A DNA stretch of 19,720 bases, from assembly GCA_005888675.1 (NCBI GenBank), contig VBBA01000145.1, positions 1 to 19,720 of the forward strand. The letters are read 5' to 3'. Shown piece by piece: positions 12,993 to 19,720 of the stretch. Source of the stretch: Candidatus Bathyarchaeota archaeon. Lineage in GTDB: Archaea; Thermoproteota; Bathyarchaeia; 40CM-2-53-6. The notes under the pieces were generated by a model. The model did no database searches, was not told the origin of the DNA, and saw only the letters and a list, made by a program, of their open reading frames with translations. Every line of letters starts with the position of its first letter. The first letter of the stretch is position 1. The position numbers and the translations under genes were made by a program.

Positions 12993-14138
12993 CTATTTGG
13001 ATAGGGATCGGATCCGCAGTAGAACTCTACGTGCTTTCAAGAACATTTTCACGAACCTAAACAGTCGCTCGTCGGTGCCCAGTTCTTCTGGAGTTACGAC
13101 TCCCTTCCTGGGGATTTTGCCTTGTGTGATCAGATGGGTCACAGCGGTACACGTGTAGGCTGTCGTCCGGGCCATAGCGGTAGCCTGCAGCCGAGGATCG
13201 TAAAAGTCGAGCATTTGATATCTCACCTCGCCGAGCCGGCGACCCATCCTCCCGCGAACTTCTACCCTAAACGCAAGAAGATCCTCTTTCCCGCTGTCAC
13301 GTGACAAAGATCGCATGAGCTCTAGTACGACGCGGCGTGGCTCGATAGACTTACCATCGAACTCAATCAGTACCTTATCTAGCAATCCGATAGTTCTTAG
13401 GGATTCCATAATTCTCGCGTGACCAGGATAGCGGAGTGTGTACTCAGCCATCTCATTGACATTCGGGAAGCTCGTTGGGAGCGTACCGAGACCATCTGTG
13501 ACAAAAAATTCTAACTCGCCAACTCCAGGAAATCGCATTTCTCCCATGCCCGACAATGCGGGGGTAAACTTGACTTGGCCTTGATCGATTATTCTGGCAG
13601 GTCGGGTGTACTCGTTGATGACATCGTCTGGTGAAAAAACGAATTGATAATTCAGTGGCGGTCTCGGATGCCTGGGCAGTCCACCTACCATGATTCGGAC
13701 CGCATCAACCTTTGAGAATCTTCTAGATGCATCTCCGACGCAAATGTTGGACAGACCGGGGGCAACTCCACACTGTGGGACGAGGATGCAATTATTCTTC
13801 TTGGCTAGACTGTCGAGGGCAAAGGGATCCTGTGGAGTATATGAGATATCAACCAAATCTTTCCCTGCTCCTATTACCTTCCGCATCATTTCGAAACCCA
13901 GGCGGCCGGGTAAAGCTCCGCACACGATGTCCGAATCCTCCAGCAACTTTGTCAAAACTGATCCATGGAACACATTTGTTTTGACAGTCCGGATCTTCTT
14001 CCCCTTCAACCGAGCAAGATTCTCCGCTTTCGCATCAACGACAACGACCTCCGAAAATGTGTTCGATCGAGCGAGGTCGTCTCCTATCTCTGAACCGACG
14101 AGACCTGATCCTATGACCAGAGCCCTCAAACTCGACAC
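12993..14138 (-). CDS. Saccharopine dehydrogenase-like NAD(P)-dependent oxidoreductase
   Basis: A 381-residue protein with an N-terminal Rossmann fold. ALVIGSGLVGSEIGDDLA (6-23) holds the GxGxxG dinucleotide motif, and VVVVDAK (31-37) ends in the Asp that would contact the ribose, hinting at NAD rather than NADP. CGVAPGLSNI (123-132) is typical of the saccharopine/lysine dehydrogenase-like family, which act on amino-acid or polyamine substrates. The C-terminal half is the usual mixed alpha/beta catalytic domain. The start is GTG at 14138, 50 bp after the flavoprotein gene. An ACTTAAGAAG element on the minus strand (about 14169-14178) may provide a local promoter. The exact reaction cannot be read; lysine 6-dehydrogenase-like chemistry is one possibility. 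Confidence 0.8.
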   Translation of the reverse strand: MSSLRALVIGSGLVGSEIGDDLARSNTFSEVVVVDAKAENLARLKGKKIRTVKTNVFHGSVLTKLLEDSDIVCGALPGRLGFEMMRKVIGAGKDLVDISYTPQDPFALDSLAKKNNCILVPQCGVAPGLSNICVGDASRRFSKVDAVRIMVGGLPRHPRPPLNYQFVFSPDDVINEYTRPARIIDQGQVKFTPALSGMGEMRFPGVGELEFFVTDGLGTLPTSFPNVNEMAEYTLRYPGHARIMESLRTIGLLDKVLIEFDGKSIEPRRVVLELMRSLSRDSGKEDLLAFRVEVRGRMGRRLGEVRYQMLDFYDPRLQATAMARTTAYTCTAVTHLITQGKIPRKGVVTPEELGTDERLFRFVKMFLKARRVLLRIRSLSK

Positions 14139-14188
14139 CTACTGAGATGCAGCGTTTCTGCTTCTTACTTCTTAAGTCTGGGCGGGGT

Positions 14189-15394
14189 CTAGGAGAAGAG
14201 TGAGCGAATGTTGTCGGCGGCTATTCGGGGGATTAAGCTGGCAAGCTTTCGATTCGCAAGAAGTTTTGTTATTACCGTGCCTTGGAAGTCCATGTCAGCC
14301 ACATCTGTTATTTCGCCGAGCAGGGGCTCAAGCGCCGGGAAGAGCTTGTCCAGGGTGGCGTCAGACAGTCCGAAGAAGAGGCGTCTTCCTATTCCCATCT
14401 TTTTGAGGTCGCTGCTAAACTTCTCTCTCCATTCATGATCGTAGGTCTCCAAGAATTGATCAGCACGTCTCGGGTTCTTAACCGCGGATGCCGCCGCCTT
14501 TCCGGCTAACATTCCACAGTATCCTCCAATAACTATGCCTCCTCCTGTTGTCTGTTTCACCTGTCCAGCAGCGTCGCCTGCAAATATGAATCCAGGAGAC
14601 CAGCACCTGTCAACCGGGCCCGAGACCAGAACGCTTCCCGATTTTGTAGCGTCAATCTTGGACTTCGGCCAATATTCTTTTACGAGTTGGTCGAGGAGTG
14701 TCCGAACGTTTCCCTTCGAAGTCGCGAGACCTGCTCTTACGCTATGATCGCCAGTGGGTATGCTCCATGCAAAGAATCCGGGGGCCCTTTTAGAGCCGAA
14801 GTATAGGTTGACTAGGTCATCCTGTCTGTCGGTCCCGATGAGTTCGTACTGTAGACCCGGAAGGATTTGGGACCAATCCGGCGGTTTCAGTCCCGCCTGT
14901 GTCGGAAGTCGGCTCCCAGCTCCACTGGCATCGATCAATACCTTTGCACCAACTACTCCTTGATTTTGAATCGTGACCTGAATTTCTTGATCACTTGTCT
15001 TCTCAAATTTAGTAATTCTAGACTTTGTATGCAGCTCAACGCCATTGTTGATAGCGTTCTTCGCCAGATATTGATCGAACTTCATCCTGTTGATGATTAG
15101 CGCAACGGGCTCGGGTCTGGTTATCTCAATGGGGCTGCCTGTTGGGGGAAAGAATCTCGCTCCCCGGATCAGTCGCTGATCAAAGGCTTGGTTGCTAGTC
15201 ATACCGAGAAGTTTTAGCCCGCTGAGGCTTACGACTCCAGAGCAGTGGCTTGGCACACCAACTTGCGGATGTTCTTCGAATAATCCTATTCTTACCCCTT
15301 GCTTAGATGCCTCGATCGCTGCCATGCACCCTGCCACTCCCGCGCCCGCCACAATTACGTCGTAGTCCGAGGTCAGTGAGCAAACCAACCTCAT
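14189..15394 (-). CDS. Geranylgeranyl reductase family FAD-dependent oxidoreductase
   Basis: A 401-residue flavoprotein of the geranylgeranyl reductase family, whose members saturate isoprenoid chains of archaeal membrane lipids, menaquinone or related compounds. The FAD motif is DVIVAGAGVAGCMAA (12-26) with E40 as ribose ligand. PSHCSGVVS (48-56) carries the family Cys-x-Gly, FFAWSIPTG (207-215) matches the aromatic substrate-side motif, and GDAAGQVKQTTGGGI (273-287) is the second FAD-binding signature. A short N-terminal extension precedes the Rossmann strand. It is 21 bp downstream of the NusA-like gene on the same strand, so co-transcription is likely. Archaea often carry several paralogues; I cannot tell whether this one acts on archaeol lipids or a quinone. 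Confidence 0.87.
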   Translation of the reverse strand: MRLVCSLTSDYDVIVAGAGVAGCMAAIEASKQGVRIGLFEEHPQVGVPSHCSGVVSLSGLKLLGMTSNQAFDQRLIRGARFFPPTGSPIEITRPEPVALIINRMKFDQYLAKNAINNGVELHTKSRITKFEKTSDQEIQVTIQNQGVVGAKVLIDASGAGSRLPTQAGLKPPDWSQILPGLQYELIGTDRQDDLVNLYFGSKRAPGFFAWSIPTGDHSVRAGLATSKGNVRTLLDQLVKEYWPKSKIDATKSGSVLVSGPVDRCWSPGFIFAGDAAGQVKQTTGGGIVIGGYCGMLAGKAAASAVKNPRRADQFLETYDHEWREKFSSDLKKMGIGRRLFFGLSDATLDKLFPALEPLLGEITDVADMDFQGTVITKLLANRKLASLIPRIAADNIRSLFS

Positions 15395-15415
15395 AGGGAC
15401 TGGACTTGATCGCCC

Positions 15416-15931
15416 TTAGTTTTCGAACTCGATCCTAAGCGTGAGTCCTTTAAGCTCACGGGCTAATTTCTTGACGACCTCATAGTCGATGGGGCTGCTT
15501 CGCCGAGGCCGATGACCGGAAAGAATTACTTTCGTCTCGCGGCTACCATCAGGTAACCAGATCGTGTTGATGGTCAGTATTCCGAAGGGGGAGAATAATT
15601 CCTCAAGAAAGTTCCTCTCGTCTCCTCCATAGCTTAGAACTCTTACCCGTTTGCCCATTCTGTCGCCTAGGTTTTTGGCGAGTTTGGCTCCTGATGCCAT
15701 GAATGCATCTACACCTCTCTTGTCAACCATCAACGCCATTATGTCGCCTGCCTCGACAGTCTTGTGATATGTCACGTCTTGGAGTGGAGTGTTCTCTTTC
15801 TCCATCTCGGTAATCGTCCTGATAACTTTGACGTCTAGGTCGCTGATTTGGCCCTTACGCAGTTTTTCTTCGCATCTGGGACAGAAGATACCGCTCTTTA
15901 CGCAGAAATTGTCAAGTATAGTTCTCACCAT
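15416..15931 (-). CDS. NusA-like KH domain protein with N-terminal zinc-finger-like cysteines
   Basis: A 171-residue protein. The N-terminus has C10, C17 and C20 (FCVKSGIFCPRC), matching the small cysteine knuckle of a conserved archaeal NusA-like family, followed by LRKGQISDLDVKVIRTI. Residues about 60-115 and 116-170 resemble two KH modules. The first keeps GDIMALMVDKRG and LGDRMGKRVRVLS; the second has ILTINTIWLPDGSRETKVIL and ends LTLRIEFEN, both typical of these proteins. Family members are thought to bind RNA during transcription elongation or termination, but function in archaea is poorly tested. The ATG at 15931 places the cysteines at the expected depth. It is the first gene of a probable three-gene leftward unit and diverges from sucC. 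Confidence 0.8.
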   Translation of the reverse strand: MVRTILDNFCVKSGIFCPRCEEKLRKGQISDLDVKVIRTITEMEKENTPLQDVTYHKTVEAGDIMALMVDKRGVDAFMASGAKLAKNLGDRMGKRVRVLSYGGDERNFLEELFSPFGILTINTIWLPDGSRETKVILSGHRPRRSSPIDYEVVKKLARELKGLTLRIEFEN

Positions 15932-16033
15932 TGTCCCAGCTTCTGCCCAGCAAATGGCCCAACAAGGTCTGGGGAAATCAATCCAGACGCCGAGTTAGGC
16001 CAGACCATAACGAGATCAAAGAGCCGTCCGGGG

Positions 16034-16045
16034 TTCATAAATGCA
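16034..16045 (-). promoter_or_regulatory. TATA-like box for the NusA-like operon
   Basis: GCATTTATGAAC on the minus strand is the best AT-rich core upstream of the leftward genes. It lies about 105 nt from the ATG at 15931, implying a leader of roughly 80 nt. Confidence 0.3.
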
Positions 16046-16076
16046 TTACGGTGAAAGTTTGCCGGTGAGAGTGACA

Positions 16077-16089
16077 GCCATATATCCAT
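16077..16089 (+). promoter_or_regulatory. TATA-like box for sucCD
   Basis: GCCATATATCCAT lies about 52 nt before the sucC ATG. AGGGG at 16119-16123 then gives a plausible ribosome binding site about 11 bases from the start. Confidence 0.5.
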
Positions 16090-16134
16090 GGCGAATAGCC
16101 GGGGACGGATGATCTTGAAGGGGAGTGTTCTCCA

Positions 16135-17268
16135 ATGAAGCTGTTTGAATTTGAAGCGAAGAATCTTGCTAGCAACCTCGGTATTGCAACGCCGAGGGGA
16201 GCAGTTGCTTCTAGTGCTGAGGAGGCACGCGACATTCACAAACGGTTAGGCGGGGCGGTTGTGGTCAAGGCCCAGGTTCTAGTAGCAGGAAGAGGGAAGG
16301 CTGGCGGAATAAAATTTGCGTTGAAGCCCGAGGAAACGTTCGATCGGGCGAAAGAGATGCTTGGCTCCTTCATCAAGGGAGAGAACGTGAGAAAGGTTTT
16401 GATTGAACAGAAGCTCCCAGTGAAAAAAGAGCTCTACATTAGCATTGCAGAGGACCGGATGAACAAGTGTCAGACGGTTCTCGCATCTAGACAAGGCGGG
16501 ATCGACATAGAGGAGGTTGCGAGGACACATCCCGAAGAGATTGCTCGTCGACACATGGATCCCGTCTACGGAATACGTGGTTACGAGGCACGAGACTTGG
16601 CTCTGAACCTTGGATACGGTGGACAGCAACTGAACATGATATCTGATCTCCTTACCAACTTGTACAGATTAAGCGTCATCTACGATTGCGAACTGGTTGA
16701 GAGTAATCCACTTGTGGAGACACAAGATGGACGGTTTCTCGCAGCAGACCTCAGAATGATTATCGACGACAACAGCCTCTTCCGACACCCGGAGTTCCAG
16801 GAACGGTCTAAAGAACCAGGGGCGGAATTAACACCCTTGGAGGCTAAGGCTCGGGAGAACAATCTTGCCTTCGTCGAACTCGACGGGGATATAGGGATAA
16901 TCGGTAACGGAGCAGGACTCGTAATGGCTACTATAGACCTTGTGAAATATTATGGTGGGCAGCCCGCAAACTTTTGTGACGTTGGCGGCGGAGCTGCTGC
17001 AGACAGGGTCGCAAGTGCATTGGGCATCATACAGTCGTCAGACAAGGTCCGGACCGTTTTGGTGAACATTCTAGCTGGGATAACCAGATGCGACGAGGTT
17101 GCAAAGGGAATACTGGACGTGAAGAAAGTCGTCGGCTTGAAGAAACCATTGGTAGTAAGAATGGTCGGAACCAATGAGGAAGAGGGACGGAGACTACTCG
17201 AGACCGCTGGGATCAAACCTTTGATCCATATGGAAGACGCAGCTAGGCTCGCCGCAAAGGGAGCGTAA
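16135..17268 (+). CDS. sucC: Succinyl-CoA synthetase beta subunit
   Basis: A 377-residue ATP-grasp protein that, with the alpha subunit, interconverts succinyl-CoA and succinate with substrate-level nucleotide phosphorylation. VVVKAQVLVAGRGKAGG (42-58) is the nucleotide-binding loop of the ATP-grasp domain. ELVESNPLVE (186-195) contains the magnesium ligands. GNGAGLVMATID (257-268), FCDVGGGA (280-287) and ITRCDEVAKGI (316-326) belong to the C-terminal CoA-ligase fold. Length and order are normal for the family. The ATG at 16135 starts at the usual KLFEFEAK. It is 10 bp upstream of sucD and surely co-transcribed. ATP versus GTP preference cannot be judged by eye. Confidence 0.95.
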   Translation: MKLFEFEAKNLASNLGIATPRGAVASSAEEARDIHKRLGGAVVVKAQVLVAGRGKAGGIKFALKPEETFDRAKEMLGSFIKGENVRKVLIEQKLPVKKELYISIAEDRMNKCQTVLASRQGGIDIEEVARTHPEEIARRHMDPVYGIRGYEARDLALNLGYGGQQLNMISDLLTNLYRLSVIYDCELVESNPLVETQDGRFLAADLRMIIDDNSLFRHPEFQERSKEPGAELTPLEAKARENNLAFVELDGDIGIIGNGAGLVMATIDLVKYYGGQPANFCDVGGGAAADRVASALGIIQSSDKVRTVLVNILAGITRCDEVAKGILDVKKVVGLKKPLVVRMVGTNEEEGRRLLETAGIKPLIHMEDAARLAAKGA

Positions 17269-17278
17269 ATCGAAAGAG

Positions 17279-18160
17279 ATGCCAATTCTAGTAGGAAAGG
17301 AAACACGTGCAATAGTCCAAGGAATAACAGGCAACCAAGGTTCGTTCCACGCCCGTCTCATGCTTGAGTATGGCACAAAGATAGTTGCTGGCGTCACGCC
17401 CGGAAAAGGCGGGACCAAGCTCCAGGACGTGCCAGTTTATGACACGGTCGCAACTGCGAAGGATGAAACCAATGCCGACAGCTCAGTGATCTTTGTGCCT
17501 TCTCCTTATGCAAAGGAGGCCGCGATGGAAGCGATGGATGCGGCGCTTAATCCTGTGGTGATCATTACGGAGGGGATCCCGGCAAGGGACGAGATGGTAA
17601 TAATGAGATATGCAAGAGAACACTCAACTGTCATCGTTGGCCCCAATACTCCAGGCGTGATCACGCCCGGGCAATCGAAACTTGGAATAATGCCCGGTAA
17701 CGTTTTTCGCCCAGGCAGCGTCGGCCTTGCGTCTCGAAGCGGAACCTTGACCTATGAAATAGCTGCTTCCCTCACACACGCAGGTATCGGGCAGTCTACT
17801 TGTCTCGGAATCGGAGGGGACCCGATCGTCGGCCTCAGTTTTGTGGATGTGTTGAAAATGTTCAGGGAGGATTCTGGGACGGAGAGTCTGGTATTGATTG
17901 GAGAGATTGGGGGAACTGCCGAGGAAGATGCGGCAAAGTACATCGCCGATACGAGGTATCCCAAACCTGTTGTTGCCTACGTCGCCGGCAAAGCTGCGCC
18001 TCCCGGAAAGAGAATGGGGCATGCAGGAGCTATAATTACCGGATCAGAAGGTACGGCAGACAACAAGATTCGGAGTCTTGTCGCTGCGGGAGTGAGAGTG
18101 GCAGAGATTCCGTCGGGCATTCCTGAACTTTTAGTGCGGAAAGTTCAGGCCGTCCGATAG
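17279..18160 (+). CDS. sucD: Succinyl-CoA synthetase alpha subunit
   Basis: A 293-residue partner of SucC. The CoA-binding Rossmann domain contains IVQGITGNQGSFHA (12-25) and TPGKGG (40-45). GPNTPGVITPG (121-131) and SRSGTLTYE (152-160) follow. The active-site phosphohistidine is H248 in RMGHAGAII. All usual elements are intact and the length is typical. The ATG lies 10 bp after the sucC stop. The pair supports an oxidative or reductive TCA-type branch in this organism, though no other cycle gene is in the window. Confidence 0.96.
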   Translation: MPILVGKETRAIVQGITGNQGSFHARLMLEYGTKIVAGVTPGKGGTKLQDVPVYDTVATAKDETNADSSVIFVPSPYAKEAAMEAMDAALNPVVIITEGIPARDEMVIMRYAREHSTVIVGPNTPGVITPGQSKLGIMPGNVFRPGSVGLASRSGTLTYEIAASLTHAGIGQSTCLGIGGDPIVGLSFVDVLKMFREDSGTESLVLIGEIGGTAEEDAAKYIADTRYPKPVVAYVAGKAAPPGKRMGHAGAIITGSEGTADNKIRSLVAAGVRVAEIPSGIPELLVRKVQAVR

Positions 18161-18185
18161 CTTTGATGCAGTACATGTTGTCATC

Positions 18186-18209
18186 AGCTTAAATAGCCTT
18201 TATAAGCGG
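18186..18209 (+). promoter_or_regulatory. Double TATA-like element upstream of TBP
   Basis: AGCTTAAATAGC (18186-18197) is followed at once by CTTTATAAGCGG (18198-18209). The two cores are near mirror images (GCTTAAA... and ...TTATAAGC), so two TBP binding sites could sit side by side, possibly allowing feedback by TBP on its own gene. The tbp ATG is about 105 nt downstream, so a leader of about 80 nt is expected. Confidence 0.5.
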
Positions 18210-18278
18210 TCATTTATTAGCGAGTTACTAAATTGGAGCCTCGAAGATCTCATTCTCCGAGTTCGTTGGGTTGGCGCC

Positions 18279-18305
18279 ATGGCTCAGCCGGGGTCGTGGA
18301 TGTGA
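18279..18305 (+). other. Possible upstream mini-ORF in the TBP leader
   Basis: ATG GCT CAG CCG GGG TCG TGG ATG TGA encodes eight residues and ends 9 bases before the TBP ATG at 18315. It is inside the predicted TBP leader. It may be chance, or it may affect TBP translation by reinitiation. Confidence 0.25.
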
Positions 18306-18314
18306 GAATTGTCG

Positions 18315-18932
18315 ATGTCTGACCGGGGCAGAGCTTTCATCAATATTGAAAATGTCGTCGCCTCTGCAACCCTCAAACAACAGATCGATCTTAACGCGAT
18401 TGTGCGAGTGTTCCCGGGTGTCGAGTATCGACCTGAGCAGTTCCCCGGTCTTGTCTACAGGCTGAAGAAACCGAAGACAGCCACATTAATCTTCAGCTCC
18501 GGCAAAATGGTGTGCACTGGTGCAAAGTCTGAACGCCAGGCGAGAAAGGCGGTTTTGAAAGTTGTTGACGAATTGAAACGCGATGGTATTGTCATCCTCG
18601 GCAAGCCGGAAATCACGATACAGAATATTGTTGCTAGCGCTGGGCTAGGGGGCTATATCGATCTGGAAAAGGCGACTTATGGGTTGAAGAAGACAATGTA
18701 CGAACCGGAACAATTCCCTGGTCTCATCTACAGAATGGACGAACCCAAAGTCGTCATACTATTATTCGCAAGCGGCAAACTGGTTTGTACAGGTGCAAAG
18801 AAGGAGATTCAGGTTGACGTAGCAGTCCGGAAGCTACAGGAGATACTTGAAGCCAAGCAACTCATAACTTACGAAGGAGCAGAAAAGCCACAGCTTCCTC
18901 CAATGCTCATGAAGCCCGAGGACCAAGACTAA
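18315..18932 (+). CDS. tbp: TATA-box binding protein
   Basis: A 205-residue general transcription factor with the two-fold TBP repeat. Repeat 1 (about 8-90) contains IENVVASATL, the YRPEQFPGLVYRL stretch and FSSGKMVCTGAKS. Repeat 2 (about 98-180) mirrors it with IQNIVASAGL, YEPEQFPGLIYRM and FASGKLVCTGAKK. It binds TATA boxes such as those seen throughout the window and nucleates TFB and RNA polymerase. A tail of about 20 residues (EGAEKPQLPPMLMKPEDQD) extends past the core. I chose the ATG at 18315; a TTG two codons earlier is also in frame. The promoter carries a doubled TATA-like element. Confidence 0.96.
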   Translation: MSDRGRAFINIENVVASATLKQQIDLNAIVRVFPGVEYRPEQFPGLVYRLKKPKTATLIFSSGKMVCTGAKSERQARKAVLKVVDELKRDGIVILGKPEITIQNIVASAGLGGYIDLEKATYGLKKTMYEPEQFPGLIYRMDEPKVVILLFASGKLVCTGAKKEIQVDVAVRKLQEILEAKQLITYEGAEKPQLPPMLMKPEDQD

Positions 18933-18961
18933 TCCCGTCAAAGTACTGAGAGATTTCGACA

Positions 18962-19492
18962 ATGCCATTGTACGCGTTGGGTTCGAAGCGGCCTAGGGTA
19001 GATCCGTCAGCGCTAGTTGCTCCAAGCGCTACGATAATCGGTGGTGTGACGGTTGGTCCGAGGACTAGCATCTGGCCGGGAGCGGTTCTAAGAGGAGATT
19101 ATGGGAGGATACGTGTCGGCGCGGATTGTAGCATCCAAGATAATGTTGTGGTCCATTGCTCCGCCCAGAACGATGGCGTGATTGGTAATGGGGTTACTGT
19201 TGCTCATAATGCTGTAGTGCATGCTTGCCGCGTCGGAGACGAATGCTTGATCGGCGTTGGGGCGATCATCTTCGATGGAGCGGTCGTCGGAAAGCATAGT
19301 ATCATTGGAGTGGGTTGTGTTGTCCCAGGCGGACAGAAGATTCCGGCTGGGTCGGTCGCAGTGGGTGTTCCAGCGAAGGTGACTAGGAGAGTGAACGATG
19401 GTGATCTTCGAATGTTGAAGTCGTCTTGGCAAAACTACGTGAGAATGTCGAGAAGCTACCTTAGGACGCGGGCCTACGACAGTGAGCTCTAG
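18962..19492 (+). CDS. Gamma-class carbonic anhydrase-like protein
   Basis: A 176-residue left-handed beta-helix protein with repeating hexapeptide pattern from about 16 to 140. Predicted zinc ligands are H65 (VVVHC), H82 and H87 (VAHNAVVHAC), spaced as in gamma carbonic anhydrases such as Cam. R44, D46 (VLRGDYG) and Q59/D60 (SIQDN) match conserved active-site positions. It lacks a signal peptide and the acidic loop of Cam, so it resembles the CamH/YrdA-type cytoplasmic subgroup, not all of which show measured activity. The ATG is 29 bp after the tbp stop, and a shared transcript is possible. Confidence 0.92.
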   Translation: MPLYALGSKRPRVDPSALVAPSATIIGGVTVGPRTSIWPGAVLRGDYGRIRVGADCSIQDNVVVHCSAQNDGVIGNGVTVAHNAVVHACRVGDECLIGVGAIIFDGAVVGKHSIIGVGCVVPGGQKIPAGSVAVGVPAKVTRRVNDGDLRMLKSSWQNYVRMSRSYLRTRAYDSEL

Positions 19493-19640
19493 CCTCAAGC
19501 CGGTGACGTTGCTTCTCATGAAGAGAGCTACTTGGGGAAGCGGATTCTTATTCGCCAACTGGTATTGGACGGTCGTGATCCGGGTTTAGCGCTTTCAATG
19601 CATGAACGAATAGGGAGCAGGCGAAGCTAAGCGTTAGATT

Positions 19641-19658
19641 TTAGAATGCCAATTCTAA
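19641..19658. repeat. Inverted repeat upstream of the right-edge gene
   Basis: TTAGAAT (19641-19647) and ATTCTAA (19652-19658) form a perfect 7-bp inverted repeat with a 4-base spacer, about 37 bp before the ATG at 19695. It is AT-rich and may be an operator, or overlap a promoter, for the next gene. The 200-bp stretch from 19493 to 19694 holds no other recognisable feature. Confidence 0.4.
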
Positions 19659-19694
19659 CACTTTGGCGATGGCGTGTGTTGGGGATTACGATTA

Positions 19695-19720
19695 ATGACC
19701 GAACTCTCTGATGAGGAACG
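19695..19720 (+). CDS. Probable N-terminus of a gene cut by the right edge
   Basis: An ATG at 19695 opens MTELSDEE..., a plausible acidic protein start that continues past the window. Eight and a half codons are too few to name a family. Confidence 0.35.

Noticed and set aside
18271..18302. tRNA-like sequence (GGCGCCATGGCTCAGCC) in the TBP leader
   Set aside because: It resembles a D arm only; no anticodon arm, T arm or acceptor partner follows.
1..19720. CRISPR arrays, insertion sequences, integrases or phage genes
   Set aside because: No regularly spaced repeats, transposase motifs or recombinase motifs were seen on either strand.

Overview
This window comes from an archaeon. The supporting genes are a TATA-binding protein, aEF-1beta paired with its small zinc-ribbon partner, ribosomal protein L40e, a two-ring CDC48/VAT ATPase, a geranylgeranyl-reductase-family flavoprotein and an archaeal NusA-like KH protein. 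AT-rich TATA boxes often lie 20-45 nt before starts, and TTG/GTG starts are frequent. Two tRNA genes carry introns at non-canonical sites, which points to the TACK side of the Archaea (Bathyarchaeia- or Nitrososphaeria-like). The exact lineage cannot be fixed by reading alone.

Left end (1-1535): a possible gene start running off the left edge on the minus strand; about 470 bases of G-poor, C/A-rich intergenic DNA; a minus-strand tRNA-Ala(CGC) apparently interrupted twice (D-loop and anticodon loop); a zinc-ribbon membrane protein; and a plus-strand tRNA-Ile(GAT) interrupted at the start of the T stem. Both tRNAs encode their CCA.

DNA repair module (1550-4357): a compact, split non-homologous end-joining locus. 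A LigD-type primase-polymerase gene reads leftward. It is divergent from a Ku gene whose stop overlaps the start (ATGA) of a LigD-type ATP-dependent ligase gene. These are the domains that most bacteria fuse into one LigD, here as separate proteins and without the phosphoesterase module nearby.

Translation, regulation and proteostasis (4432-8363): zinc-ribbon protein plus aEF-1beta, a winged-helix regulator with a perfect 12-bp palindrome just upstream of its TATA box, CDC48, a tiny winged-helix protein and a thioredoxin.

Nickel-cofactor and transport region (8520-10952): LarC, translationally coupled to a multi-pass membrane protein resembling an ECF S component, then a convergent small Ala/Glu-rich protein.

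Central right (11015-15931): a divergent metallopeptidase-like protein with unusual HExxxH spacing; L40e; and a leftward cluster encoding a NusA-like KH protein, a geranylgeranyl-reductase-family flavoprotein and a saccharopine-dehydrogenase-like protein.

Right end (16135-19720): sucC-sucD (succinyl-CoA synthetase), TBP behind a double TATA-like element, a gamma-class carbonic anhydrase, and the probable first codons of another gene after a short inverted repeat. No CRISPR array, insertion sequence, integrase or phage gene was seen. The window reads as core chromosome carrying a rare archaeal NHEJ module.
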